A DNA stretch of 64,000 nucleotides, from contig NW_025778909.1 in NCBI RefSeq assembly GCF_021130785.1, positions 102,110 through 166,109 of the forward strand, written 5' to 3'. Below, piece by piece: positions 1-9,415 of this stretch. How positions within the stretch are numbered: the first letter of the stretch is position 1; every line of letters begins with the position of its first letter. The notes below the pieces were generated by a model, which ran no database searches, had not been told where the DNA came from, and was given only the letters and a program-made list of their open reading frames with translations. Made by a program: the position numbers and the translations under genes. The stretch is from Homalodisca vitripennis. Taxonomy: Eukaryota; Arthropoda; Insecta; Hemiptera; Cicadellidae.

Positions 1-770
1 ATTTTGGATTAGGATTTTTTGAAAATGTTACTATTCCGATCTATAAAGGAGGATTTTATCTAAGTTTTATAAGAGCAGAAGACGATGATGTGATTCTGAA
101 GACTGCAACTGGAAATGTTATGCCTGTTGATGGAAAAATAACAATTACAGATTTTTTTATTAGAGTTCCAATGATTGATTATAAAACCACGAGTAAAATT
201 AGATTGATTGATAAAATTACAAAAAGTCAAAACATTATGTTTAATTTTCTAGATTGGCAATGTATTGAACAAAAAGGTATTTCCGGAACAACTTATTCGT
301 TCGATATTACAAACATTTATAGAAATATCTTCAATCCCAAGTTCGTTATTATAGGTTTTCAAACAGATAGACAGAATAATCAAGAAAAAAATCCTTCAAA
401 GTTCGATAGTTTGAATGTAAAAAATATCAGAGTAAAATTGAACGGTTCTTATTATCCAGATGAATTACAAAATTTAAACATTTCAGGAGGTCTTTTCAGA
501 ATCATGTATCAGATGTATCAAGATTTTAAGAAAGTTTACTGTAATAATAAGGAAATGTATTACAATCCTAAAGAATTTTTAGCGAATAGACCTATTTATG
601 TCATTGATACAACAAAGAGTTTGACAAATATTTCTGGTTCAAAGAACGATATAATTATCAATATGGATTTTCAAAAAGCTGTTACAAACGCGATTTGTTA
701 TGTGGTTGTGGTTTCTGAGAAAATTTTAGCCTATGATGTGATTAAGAACGATATTAGAGAAATTCAATAA
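1..770 (+). CDS. Double-jelly-roll major capsid protein, C-terminal part (endogenous viral)
   Basis: The frame is already open at the window edge and runs without a stop to the TAA at 768-770, so the N-terminal part lies outside the window. The translation has the layout of the capsid proteins encoded by Polinton-like/adintovirus-like elements in insect genomes: a GFFE..IPIY...YLSFIRAEDD stretch at the start, FVIIGFQTDR near residue 85 of the part from base 90, then FDSLNVKNIRVKLNG with YYP, a tract RIMYQMYQDFKKVY, and a strand-rich end NAICYVVVVSEKILAYD. These proteins form the hexon-like coat of the particle. Capsid identity is by recalled family pattern, not a search. The frame is undamaged, which suggests recent integration or selection. 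The 3' flank is AT-rich and leads into a short tandem repeat. Confidence 0.6.
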   Translation, partial: FGLGFFENVTIPIYKGGFYLSFIRAEDDDVILKTATGNVMPVDGKITITDFFIRVPMIDYKTTSKIRLIDKITKSQNIMFNFLDWQCIEQKGISGTTYSFDITNIYRNIFNPKFVIIGFQTDRQNNQEKNPSKFDSLNVKNIRVKLNGSYYPDELQNLNISGGLFRIMYQMYQDFKKVYCNNKEMYYNPKEFLANRPIYVIDTTKSLTNISGSKNDIIINMDFQKAVTNAICYVVVVSEKILAYDVIKNDIREIQ

Positions 771-946
771 CAAAAGACTTTTAATATGTTCTTGTTTTCT
801 ATTAACAAATAATTTTTAAACGTTAACTTAAAAAGTTATTACAAGGATTGAATAAATAAAATACATTGAAGATATTTCAAGAAGTTGTTTTTTATTAATT
901 AAAGATGAAACATAAGTATCGTTTTAAAGACGTATTCACATCGTAT

Positions 947-1055
947 TTGTACCACACACGGCGTGTGCAAAGCAAGGTCATTGTTTGGTGTCACTACTGT
1001 CCTTGTACCACACACGGCGTGCGCAAAGCAAGGTCATTGTTTGGTATCACTGGCG
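947..1055. repeat. Two-copy direct tandem repeat, 56-bp unit
   Basis: The segment starting TTGTACCACACACGGCGTG at 947 recurs 56 bases later at 1003 with few changes. Both copies share the core CAAAGCAAGGTCATTG and a small imperfect palindrome CACACGGCGTGTG. It lies between the capsid stop and the 3' end of the minus-strand gene at 1088. It is far richer in G and C than its surroundings. Role unknown: a transcription end, a replication signal or a chance duplication are all possible. Confidence 0.7.
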
Positions 1056-1087
1056 GAAGTGTTACAGATATGATGCAGGCGTAGTGA

Positions 1088-1774
1088 TTAATACATATTC
1101 ATTTCTTCTCTTTGTTCTGACGACATCGGTGACACCACTGTGGACTGTTGATCTTTCCAAAACAATCTGTATTCTTCATTCCTTCCCAACATAGTGTTTA
1201 TTTCTTTCTTGATCTGTAGAAATTTGTGTACTGATATTGATAAGTTTTGAAGTTTTGGGTATTTGTTTATAAGTTTTCCAACACTTATAAGATTGCTTGC
1301 ATAACCATCACTTATATTAAAATTAATTTTCAAATGCCTTTTCCATGTCTCATCCCTGTATTCAGCTTCAAAAAAACTTTTGTAAATGCAGAGATAATGG
1401 CCATAAACAGCATACATGTTAAAATGTTTTGCGTTGCTTATTTTAAGCTTATCACTACATTTAGTGAGGAAGTTATAAACAGCAGTCTGATCTGATTGTA
1501 GTGGAAGTGGCTCTTCATTTACTGTTAATGAGTTAACTAAAAGACTTACAAGGTAGCTATGTAACTTTGATGGATCCTTGGCTTTAGACGTTTTTTCTTT
1601 CAGCAGCGATTCAACGCTATATTTTGGACGTTTTGAAAGCACTAAATTACCACTATCATACTTCTGCTTAATATTATCAATTCCACTTTGTTCAATTTGT
1701 AACAAAACCTTAACACACTCCCTATGGTACCGTTTCAAAGTATTCACTTGTTCAATTACATTAACCTCTTCCAT
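1088..1774 (-). CDS. Conserved-looking hypothetical protein of the viral element
   Basis: The frame is open to 1912, but I place the start at the ATG at 1774 (MEEVNVIEQVNTLKRYH), because the 46 residues before it look like translated non-coding DNA. The product is about 228 residues, basic, mostly helical. Its C-terminal half (YAVYGHYLCIYKSFF..., TWKRHLKINFNISDGYASNL, LINKYPKLQNLSISVHKFLQIKKEINTML) resembles a helical domain that I remember beside capsid genes of insect Polinton-like elements, with a faint likeness to bacterial DUF3102 (a short segment YG.WL....F..S...A). Function unknown. It points toward the capsid gene, so the two are convergent across the 56-bp repeat. The end MNMY* at 1088 is clean and no internal stop is seen. 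Confidence 0.5.
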   Translation of the reverse strand: MEEVNVIEQVNTLKRYHRECVKVLLQIEQSGIDNIKQKYDSGNLVLSKRPKYSVESLLKEKTSKAKDPSKLHSYLVSLLVNSLTVNEEPLPLQSDQTAVYNFLTKCSDKLKISNAKHFNMYAVYGHYLCIYKSFFEAEYRDETWKRHLKINFNISDGYASNLISVGKLINKYPKLQNLSISVHKFLQIKKEINTMLGRNEEYRLFWKDQQSTVVSPMSSEQREEMNMY

Positions 1775-2031
1775 CACTACAATATACAGTATGAAAATAG
1801 TTACTTGATTACACATACACTGTTGATAACAAAGAGTGACCACACCCAGCGTGAGTGATGTGCAGCGTGCGCTTGTTGCGGTTACACTTGACGCATAGAG
1901 GAAAAAACTCATCGTTGAGCTGTGTATAGAAACAAGGAAACATTACTATGACAAATCATTCATTTTGTATGTCTTTCATTATATCGTAATGAATTGCTGA
2001 ATGACAAACGTTTCTCTTTTCTTCGTCAGAA

Positions 2032-2565
2032 TCACACACACAATACATCTGTTTCGTAAATATTTTTTCCATATAATTTATCCCAATCTACAACAAAAGC
2101 GTGATCTCTTATAAATTCCTTTGATAAATCTTGTTGTTTACAAAGACTTGTTAAAAAACTAGCTGTATGCATATTCCTTGGCCAGTATGGATATTGTCTT
2201 CTCAACATTTCAACAAATAAACAATGAAATTTAGCATAAAAGCGATGAAAAATGTCAGATTGTTGGTGTTTTAGTTTATTTTGTAAAAATCGGAATATTT
2301 TTCTTATTTTTCTATTATTTAATTTAAAATCTCCTATTACATTTAACATATTTATACTATCTAAGTTGTCTGTAATAAATTGCATTGAACACCTTTTAGT
2401 ACTTAAAAGTTCTCTGAATTCGTTTTCATTTAAGGATTCGTTTTCACTTAAGGAAAATATCAACATTTGTTTAACATATTTAGGTAATTCAAAGAAGTCT
2501 TTATAACTATTTCCTGTGGTAAGTTCTTTAAATGCTAGAAACTGAAGTGATTTTGGAGAGTTCAT
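2032..2565 (-). CDS. Hypothetical protein, 177 aa, viral element
   Basis: This is an uninterrupted minus-strand frame of 177 residues starting MNSPKSLQFLAFKEL. I do not recognise it. The N-terminus has a short leucine-rich helix followed by ELPKYVKQML, a layout faintly like F-box or SOCS-box leaders, but too little to assign. The middle is basic (NNRKIRKIFRFLQNKLKHQQ) and the C-terminus contains RRQYPYWPRNMHTASFL. It has no signal peptide or membrane segment. It lies in a run of three minus-strand genes (1088-2851) and has the same AT-rich codon use as its neighbours, supporting a real viral gene. Confidence 0.45.
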   Translation of the reverse strand: MNSPKSLQFLAFKELTTGNSYKDFFELPKYVKQMLIFSLSENESLNENEFRELLSTKRCSMQFITDNLDSINMLNVIGDFKLNNRKIRKIFRFLQNKLKHQQSDIFHRFYAKFHCLFVEMLRRQYPYWPRNMHTASFLTSLCKQQDLSKEFIRDHAFVVDWDKLYGKNIYETDVLCV

Positions 2566-2602
2566 GTTGTTTGATGACTATTTAGTAGAATAGATTTTTT
2601 AT

Positions 2603-2851
2603 TTAAGAAAAATAATTTGCTAAATTCATATTATTCTCTTTCATTCCTTCTAAAACTTCAAAAATATACTCTTTCGCTGATGAAAAATCTCGATTTCTTC
2701 CGGAATAATCTTTGTAATCATAGACAAAATATCCTAAATAGTTGTACAGTAGAATGAAATTATTTCTATTTATCTCTGTTGTAGAAATGTAAACATAAAC
2801 ATTTGTGCTGAAAAATTTATATCTCGGTAGACTTAGTTCCATAATCTCCAT
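2603..2851 (-). CDS. Hypothetical protein, 82 aa, viral element
   Basis: A small intact frame starting MEIMELSLPRYKFFSTN, rich in Tyr, Phe and Asn, with no recognised domain. Its start codon lies in the left arm of a perfect 15-bp palindrome whose right arm holds the start codon of the divergent gene at 2877, so the two genes begin with mirror-image leaders. Its stop is about 37 bp upstream of the next minus-strand start, giving the tight packing of a viral genome. The shared start context is the best evidence that it is expressed. Confidence 0.45.
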   Translation of the reverse strand: MEIMELSLPRYKFFSTNVYVYISTTEINRNNFILLYNYLGYFVYDYKDYSGRNRDFSSAKEYIFEVLEGMKENNMNLANYFS

Positions 2852-2880
2852 TTAAACAAAAAATCTTTTTGTTTAAATGG
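2848..2880. promoter_or_regulatory. Palindromic divergent start region with TTTAAATGG on both strands
   Basis: Bases 2848-2862 and 2866-2880 are perfect 15-bp inverted copies separated by three bases. Each arm ends in the start codon of one divergent gene, so both strands read TTTTTGTTTAAATGG into the coding sequence. A T-run followed by TAAATG at the start codon is the textbook form of a poxvirus late promoter. The likeness is seen; its use as a promoter is inferred. Confidence 0.45.
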
Positions 2881-3383
2881 AAGAGTATAATGCCAACTGT
2901 TACAAGTGTTCTAATAGAGGAGAAATTATCGATAAAAGATATTTAGTTTGTAGAGGTTGTAATTTAATTTTGTACGAAAGACCTAAACCTAAGAAATTTC
3001 GAAATAAATTAACACATTTGAATAACCTGCTTAGAAAATTACAATATGGAGACAAGAAGCAAACACATTTTGTTACAGAATTTAGAAAACAGAATAAAAA
3101 TTTTTACTTATCTCTTAGAACCATTGACAAAATTATTTTCCTTTTCAAAGAATACATTAGGTTTGTTGGTTTAAATACACACGTTTATTATGAAAAGATA
3201 TTACCTGTATTTTTTCATTATCTGGATGTTGAATTTGTCTACGATTTTAAGCTAGAAATCCTCGATGATTTTATAGTACATTTGGAGAAATTAAATGAAG
3301 AACCTCGTCAAACAATGAAGATGTTGGCAATTCCCTCGACTTCTCGAGTGATTGTTAACAAATTTCATTTTTTCCGTCTTTAA
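2877..3383 (+). CDS. Zinc-ribbon protein resembling late transcription factor VLTF3
   Basis: The 168-residue product opens with a zinc ribbon, C8-x2-C11 and C25-x2-C28 (the second followed by NLILYERPK). Next comes NKLTHLNNLLRKLQ at about residues 43-56 and a helical region (LRTIDKIIFLFKEYIRF, YYEKILPVFFHYLD). That order, ribbon then a basic '.HLN.LL..LQ' helix then helices ending in a Y-rich '.YYE.I' block, is how I remember the poxvirus VLTF3-like family that drives late viral transcription in large DNA viruses and relatives. It is shorter than most family members and a search would be needed. The frame is intact, starts from the palindromic leader at 2848-2880, and is followed 15 bp later by the next gene on the same strand. 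Confidence 0.5.
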   Translation: MEEYNANCYKCSNRGEIIDKRYLVCRGCNLILYERPKPKKFRNKLTHLNNLLRKLQYGDKKQTHFVTEFRKQNKNFYLSLRTIDKIIFLFKEYIRFVGLNTHVYYEKILPVFFHYLDVEFVYDFKLEILDDFIVHLEKLNEEPRQTMKMLAIPSTSRVIVNKFHFFRL

Positions 3384-3402
3384 ATTTTTTCTATCTAAAT
3401 GG
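3380..3402 (+). promoter_or_regulatory. T-run and CTAAATGG start context of the OB-fold-like gene
   Basis: The short gap after the VLTF3-like stop reads TTTAAATTTTTTCTATCTAA into ATGG of the next gene. It repeats the T-run plus TAAATGG layout of the divergent pair at 2848-2880, making three starts of the same form in this small region. Confidence 0.35.
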
Positions 3403-3704
3403 AGTTCTTGAAAGAGTTGAACGCTGTTGGTGAATTCAAGTTTAAAGAATATAAGAAGTTGAATGAATTAGAAGAAAATAAGAAATACAAAATTTTGAAT
3501 TTGGAGAAAATAAAAGATAAATTCGGGTTTACAATAATTGCCGAGTTGGAAGATAATAAAGTACACTTACCGAACAGACTTTTGAATGTTTTGGATGAAA
3601 AAAAGATTAAAGAATTGAATAAACATGATAAATTACACTTGGTTGTTACTGGAAAGAAGACTATTAAAGATAAAGACTGTGTTACCGTCAATTTTGTAGA
3701 GTAG
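3399..3704 (+). CDS. Small OB-fold-like, possible ssDNA-binding protein
   Basis: The 101-residue product is Lys/Glu-rich and has the pattern KYKILNLEKIKDKFGFTIIAELED, then VHLPNRLLNVLDEKKIKELN, then LHLVVTGKKTIKDKDCVTVNF. I know this pattern from small proteins of insect adintovirus/Polinton-like elements, where a five-strand OB-like fold is expected and a role in binding single-stranded viral DNA is plausible. The function is inferred from the recalled pattern only. The frame is intact. It is the last gene of the cluster; the sequence after 3704 has no further viral-type gene. Confidence 0.5.
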   Translation: MEFLKELNAVGEFKFKEYKKLNELEENKKYKILNLEKIKDKFGFTIIAELEDNKVHLPNRLLNVLDEKKIKELNKHDKLHLVVTGKKTIKDKDCVTVNFVE

Positions 3705-4452
3705 AAGATTTTTCGTTTATTCGAGACATTTCAAATAGATTGATTTGACAGCTCAAGAAAGTAGAAGCAAACAGCTATAGATTCGGTAATTTTTCATTCG
3801 TGAGTTACAGATTCGTTTATTGTCCTTTAAACAGTATTTTTCATTGATTTACCGTCTGTCCCAAAAGTGAGCTAGAAACCCCATATTCATATCTACTTAT
3901 ATATATATATACTTAGTGGTAGCATAGAAGCGACCTCGTCCGGCAAGTGAGATATCTGGATTTGAGTTATGGCGAAGCGAGTAATTTTTGTGATTCAATT
4001 TGTATTGAAATTAGATTAGAAATAAATTAGAAATACTGGTTATTTTTACTCGTACTTGTTATTGATTTCTAACCAAAGTATAGAAAATAATAAATCATAA
4101 ACGAGTATAGAATTAAATAAATCCTCCATGTAACCGTGGATAGTAATATTAGAGCCAGAGCTTTTACTTATTATGATACGTAGAAACCGGGTGTGATTTT
4201 TGGTTGACGGTTTTTGGTGACGTTTTTGGTTGTAATGATAAAAGTTACATGAGGTTAAAGTGGGATTTTTTTATATTTTGTCAGCTATTGTTTGGTGAGT
4301 TTATATAATCTAGACAATTTTAAATCTCTACCCCGACCTTGCATAATATACAAACTTTTATTCAAATGGAATGTTATTTACTGTACATAATAAAGAAATT
4401 TACATTGTATACATAAATATTTAATGGTGTAGTTACCCGAGGTGATATAAAA
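3705..4452. other. Gene-free AT-rich stretch
   Basis: It starts just after the viral cluster. It contains a short (AT) run near 3898-3912 and no open frame or repeat that I recognise. The right border of the viral integration may lie here, but I see no terminal repeat that marks it. Confidence 0.5.
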
Positions 4453-4785
4453 GTCGTAGATTGTTGACTGGGGAATGTAAACCTATTGTGACTTTTGTAG
4501 TTCAGTTTTAATAATTAGCGTTGTGTTTAGTCTTTTATGAAGTGTGTGTTTTAGAGTTTGTGAATTTGAACAAACAACATAGTGGTTGTGATTCCTGACT
4601 TATGTGTGCCACAACGCTCCGGTATGATTAGTTTATTTTAACCTATTCCTTAATTAAATGTTAGGTTAGCTATTTACCTGAAGAATAGATTATATTGCAG
4701 ATCTCAAAACATAGTGTTGCTGATATTGTGTATCACTGAACGATTGCAAACGTCCGGAAAATCGTTGGTTGTTTCTGCCGTATTC
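4453..4785 (+). mobile_element. Solo terminal repeat (pLTR) remnant of a Penelope-like element
   Basis: The segment is a diverged copy, in opposite orientation, of 51098-51393 beside the Penelope-like coding region. Shared blocks include TTGTGATTCCTGACTTA, GTGCCACAACGC, GTTTATTTTAACCTA, TTACCTGAAGAA, TTGCAGATCTC and CACTGAACGAT, in the same order. The start GTCGTAGATTG also matches the flank at 52294. No coding part is attached. In this copy the hammerhead-like core is damaged (CAAAAC where the other has CGAAAC). Confidence 0.6.
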
Positions 4786-7700
4786 GTCATGAATCAGTAA
4801 AAGAGTAGGGAGAGTGATCACATTAAGGTTTCCGCTGAGACGACTGCACTTAATCAATAATATCTCGCGAACAACACGGTCATGAAACTGATAGTTGAGG
4901 GTGGGAGGTAGAGGGGGTTATTATTGTGGGAGGGTGCGCGTGTACTTGAGGGGCGATGTTTGAGGTTACTACGGTCTCCCAACAGATTAACTTACTACAC
5001 TTATACCCTGTAGGTATCCATTTGATATTGTAACCATTCTTCTAGGCCTGAAGATGTGACGTTACTTTAACAAAATACTATCAAAAAATATATACTAAAA
5101 CTTATATTTTGCCTAAAATGTATAATTTTTCAATGGAATAAATGTATTTATATTATATGCTTAAGGCAGTATTTTGAACTATCATTGTCAATTGTGTTAT
5201 TACCCTTCATAGACTAAAATTTATGACATTTTTAATTATTATAAAACTGTAAAAAATATTTATGAATGTTTACTATTAAATTGTTATAATAATAAAATGA
5301 AATGCCTTAAATTTTTGCATTAATTAATTAAATTAATTAATTATTATTATTCACTTTATGTGAAATTTATGTACAGTCTCCATTTCATAATCGGAAAAGT
5401 AAAGAAACATCTAACTAAAATGGAAAAAATAAATGCCTTGTTAAATTACAATGGCAAAAAATCTTTAAAAATAATATACTCATGGTGGCCTTGTTTTTCA
5501 AAATAGAATTAAGTTTGAAGCGGCAGGTAAACTAGTATTACACTTTTTCAAAAACTTAAATGTACATAAGTGTATATGTCTCTTTGACAAACTTAACTGA
5601 AGTTGCAACGAATGAGTCAGTTAAATTTGAGTTAAATATCATAAATATTATGATTATATTCAGAATTTATAAATACTCTAGGTTTTTTTTCGTAATCATA
5701 AAACCTTCTTCGTCCCTCAAATAATATATTTTAAAGAGAGAGTAAGCTAAATAATTAGCCGATCCGTTTTTGATAATTTGTTTTATCAACACATTTAGTA
5801 CCTTCTTTTTTTATATATTAAATAAACAAAACAGTTTCAGTGCAATGCAAATTTAAAAAATTACAATAGAACTTTGTAAAAGAATTAAGCTAAAAGACCT
5901 ATATCAACGACACGAATGTGACATTAGAAGTGGTAAATATTTCACTGTTATGGTGTACATTACAACTCCCATTTCAGCAATTGATGTACATCATTGTGTA
6001 ATTGGTTTTTTTTTTTACCCTGCCTTACCAAAATGTTTAAGATGAACTACAAATATGAACAAAACTTATTGCCTCTTATAAATAATTTATTTTACTTGAT
6101 ATTTTTAAATTCTATAATTTAGCAATAAATGATACTTAGGTACTTCATATTTCTTAATACTTACCAAATGTATATATGTATATATATTTCCATGGAAACT
6201 ACTTTTATAAATTGTCTTAAATAATAATTAGTTTTCTCACTGATATGTATTAAGAAAATATTCCCGTAAGAAAATATAGTAATAAACTGGGCATCTTACC
6301 AATACAAAAAGAAAATACAAATCTCTTGGTCTTTAAGACATTTTACGTAACCATGGTATACTAATATATTTTCATAGTACATAATTGAATTCTGATTGTG
6401 TTGCAAGTTTCCACTTTAATTCTAAGAAAAATACTTCTGCTACAGCTAAATTTCATAACATTCTCTAAATGTAAGGCAAAAGTTAGTCTACTTACCTTTT
6501 ATATCTGCACTAGTAGCAGATATCCCCTGCTTTGTACGCAACATAGTAGACGTGGCATGTGTATTACCACTGCTGGTTCGAGTGAATTATAATTCCGATG
6601 CTAATATTTAGTTTGCCTTATTGCCAAGATCAACAAAATACTCCAAAATGTGTAAACTTATGACCATTGTAATTTATTTATTTCTTTGAATTTGTTCTAT
6701 ATTTCGCTACGTCTTTTTTTCAGATCAATAAAATACATATCACATACCAGAGAAGCCTACTCCTGTCAAAAGACAACTAATATGAGGTTTAAAACAGTCT
6801 TTAAATTTTTAAGAAATGTTAAATAGCAATTTAGATAGAAGACTAACACTTCTGTACAAAGTGTGTTCCATTGGCGATGATTGAAAGAGGCGTGATTGTA
6901 AAATTATATAAATGTTTGTATAAATGTGTATTATTTTTTATGAACGTCTGAAATTTTAGAAACCCCTTATTGATGTTTGCCATGCAATGTACATATATTC
7001 GCTGCTTTAAAAATTATTTTGGCTTTAGATGTTTAGTTTTTTACTTATAACAGTTAATACGAGAAATAAATGTGTACAGTTAACAGTACCTACACTAACA
7101 ATAACGCTTTTACATATTTAGTTTTTTTATACAAATTTAATTACGTCTATTTTGTTAATATTTTACACCATTTTGAGATTGAATTAATACACTACTTTAT
7201 TTACACACTTTACCGACCTTTCGTCTAACATATTTCTTGCCGACTGCTACAAAGGGAGTCTTTGAAGTCAAATTCTGACCATCTTAGGTATTAGGATTTT
7301 TTATAGAGTACATAAGTACTTACCTACGCGCTGAAGTCTAAAACAGGCGTATCTTAATCTTAATTATTATTCCGAGTATACATTATGCATGTAAATATTT
7401 TAGAAATAGTTTGTTAAATTATATAAACATGTGGTTTGTTAAATTTGACAGGCTTTTTTAATTGATATTTCATAACAGAAGAGACGAAATTGCGGTTTTC
7501 ACTAATTTAAACGCTAGTGGGGCGTAGCTTAGAGCTAATTTTGAAATTACTAAATACCGTAATAATTTCACATGTAACATTAAGTATAATTGGTTGCATA
7601 CTTTGAGTGTGAAAACAAAACAAACAAACAAAGACACTTATTTATAATATTATTAGGATGTTTATCTAAAAAATTACATGGGTAAAACTGATTTTACTAA

Positions 7701-9333
7701 GGTTTATATAATTTTCATTCTAGGGTTTTGTTTTACGCAGTAAAAGCGTTTGCATTGTTGTCCTTATCAGGATATATAGTTTTTTGGTGGAAAATAGTCT
7801 ACTTTCATCAACACTAATCTACTGCTCGACTAAGATATTCGGATGGTATTACAATTTGTGTCTTATTTTCTGATCAAGAAAGTATATGCAGTATAATATG
7901 CAATGGTCTGAGAAATCTGTTCTTTAAAAGCGACTGCTTTTGGCTATTGTAACCTTTTTCTAGTATAAGGCATTCTGTTTAAAGCAAAGTACATATATGA
8001 ACAGATTAACGATTTTATGATAGCGTTGTGCTGAAAAAGGTGTTTATAGGGTTTGCAACACTATTATAACTATTATTGGTCGATGGTCATCATGAACAAT
8101 CTTTTATTTGCTTGCTGAGAGCACCTGACCTTACTTGTAGACACTTATGTGTACAATTACATTTTCCTAGGATTGCAGAAAGATTATAAAGAAAAATATC
8201 TTCATTATATGGATAGTTTTACAATATTCTTTTAACTACTATAGGGGATTGATCTTCAATTTCGATTTTATTTATGTGTGTGTAGTGAGGTACGTGAGTT
8301 TGGAATTCTATTCTTATAAGACATAAAGAACTTAAAAATAAAACACAATATATAGGGGTTGAAACCTTATTTACACTCCCAATTAGATTTTTCGGTTTTA
8401 AGAAATCGCTTTAGTTTTCTATTTTATCCATGTAACGTACATGTGCCTAATTAAATTTTTTTGGAATTTCAAGAAAATTGGGAATTAGTTGAGTGATGGG
8501 TGAGTGAAAGCTTTGTCTTTTATGTACAAATACTAAATGATGAAAGTATTAAAAATATTGATAAATGATAGAATATTTTGAACTACACCTAAAATTGCCA
8601 TAAATATGCTTTTAGATAGTACTAAAAAACAAGTTACCATATCATTTGTTCAGTGACTTCTAGCTTAAGTTTTGTTATAAATATCCTAATATCCTGTACA
8701 AGTTCTAAAAATTTCATCATCGTTGTGTTTTATTTCCTTAACACATGTAGTCTAATGGATTTTAATTAAAGCCTACCTGCATCAGTTTATTTTGTTAATC
8801 AATAGTTGTGGTGTGTTTTATTTAATATACACATACATATAACAATAATTATTATGAGACTGGCACATTAATTATTCGCAAATATTAAGCTTATTTAGTG
8901 ATCATTAATCTACTAGTCTGTCTTTTAACAAGGCCGTAAACAATTTACTGTCTTCGATAAAACAAAACATTTTCATGTTCCTTTGTGATTAGCAGCGGAA
9001 CGTTTTGAGTGATTAATAGTGGCCGCAAGTGGTAAAAGTAATTAATTTTCGATATCATTTGTCAACGCTACACGCGGGGAAACAGGGAAATGTTACATAA
9101 TTAGAGGAACTTCAAAAGTACGTAAGGTTTTATAAAATTTACGGTTTTAACAATTACACATAAATAGTTCTGTGTATTAATATTACTTTGAAATATTTCA
9201 TATCATAAACATAACTTTATTACAGCTAAGCAAATATATGTTTTAGATGTGGATAGTGATATGTTACTAATTTTAATATTGAAATTACGCGGAGTTTCGC
9301 AAAATTTGTTATAATCCGAGAACTGGGTATCAA

Positions 9334-9337
<4 letters not shown>
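4786..9337. other. Long gene-free AT-rich stretch
   Basis: No frame of convincing coding character was found. Visible items are a G-rich patch (about 4898-4935, five runs of three or more G), an alternating TTAATTAA block near 5325-5345 and short AT runs near 6170-6190. The 64-residue frame at 6398 has no recognisable content. Confidence 0.5.
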
Positions 9338-9364
<27 letters not shown>

Positions 9365-9415
9365 CATTTTTATAGTATACATACATATATATATGTATAC
9401 TATAAAAAATGTATG
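9338..9415. repeat. AT microsatellite joined to a long palindrome
   Basis: An (AT) run (9338-9360) leads into an inverted repeat. Its left arm starts CATACATTTTTATAGTATAC at 9361 and its right arm ends TATAAAAAATGTATG at 9415. The arms differ by one base in the T-run and meet almost without a spacer, so the DNA could extrude a cruciform. Confidence 0.7.

Noticed and set aside
1247..1808. Plus-strand frames of 76-82 residues
   Set aside because: They lie antisense to the longer intact viral-type gene at 1088-1774 and have no protein-like features.
4898..4935. G-quadruplex
   Set aside because: There are five G-runs, but one loop is ten or more bases and there is no gene context; too weak to call.
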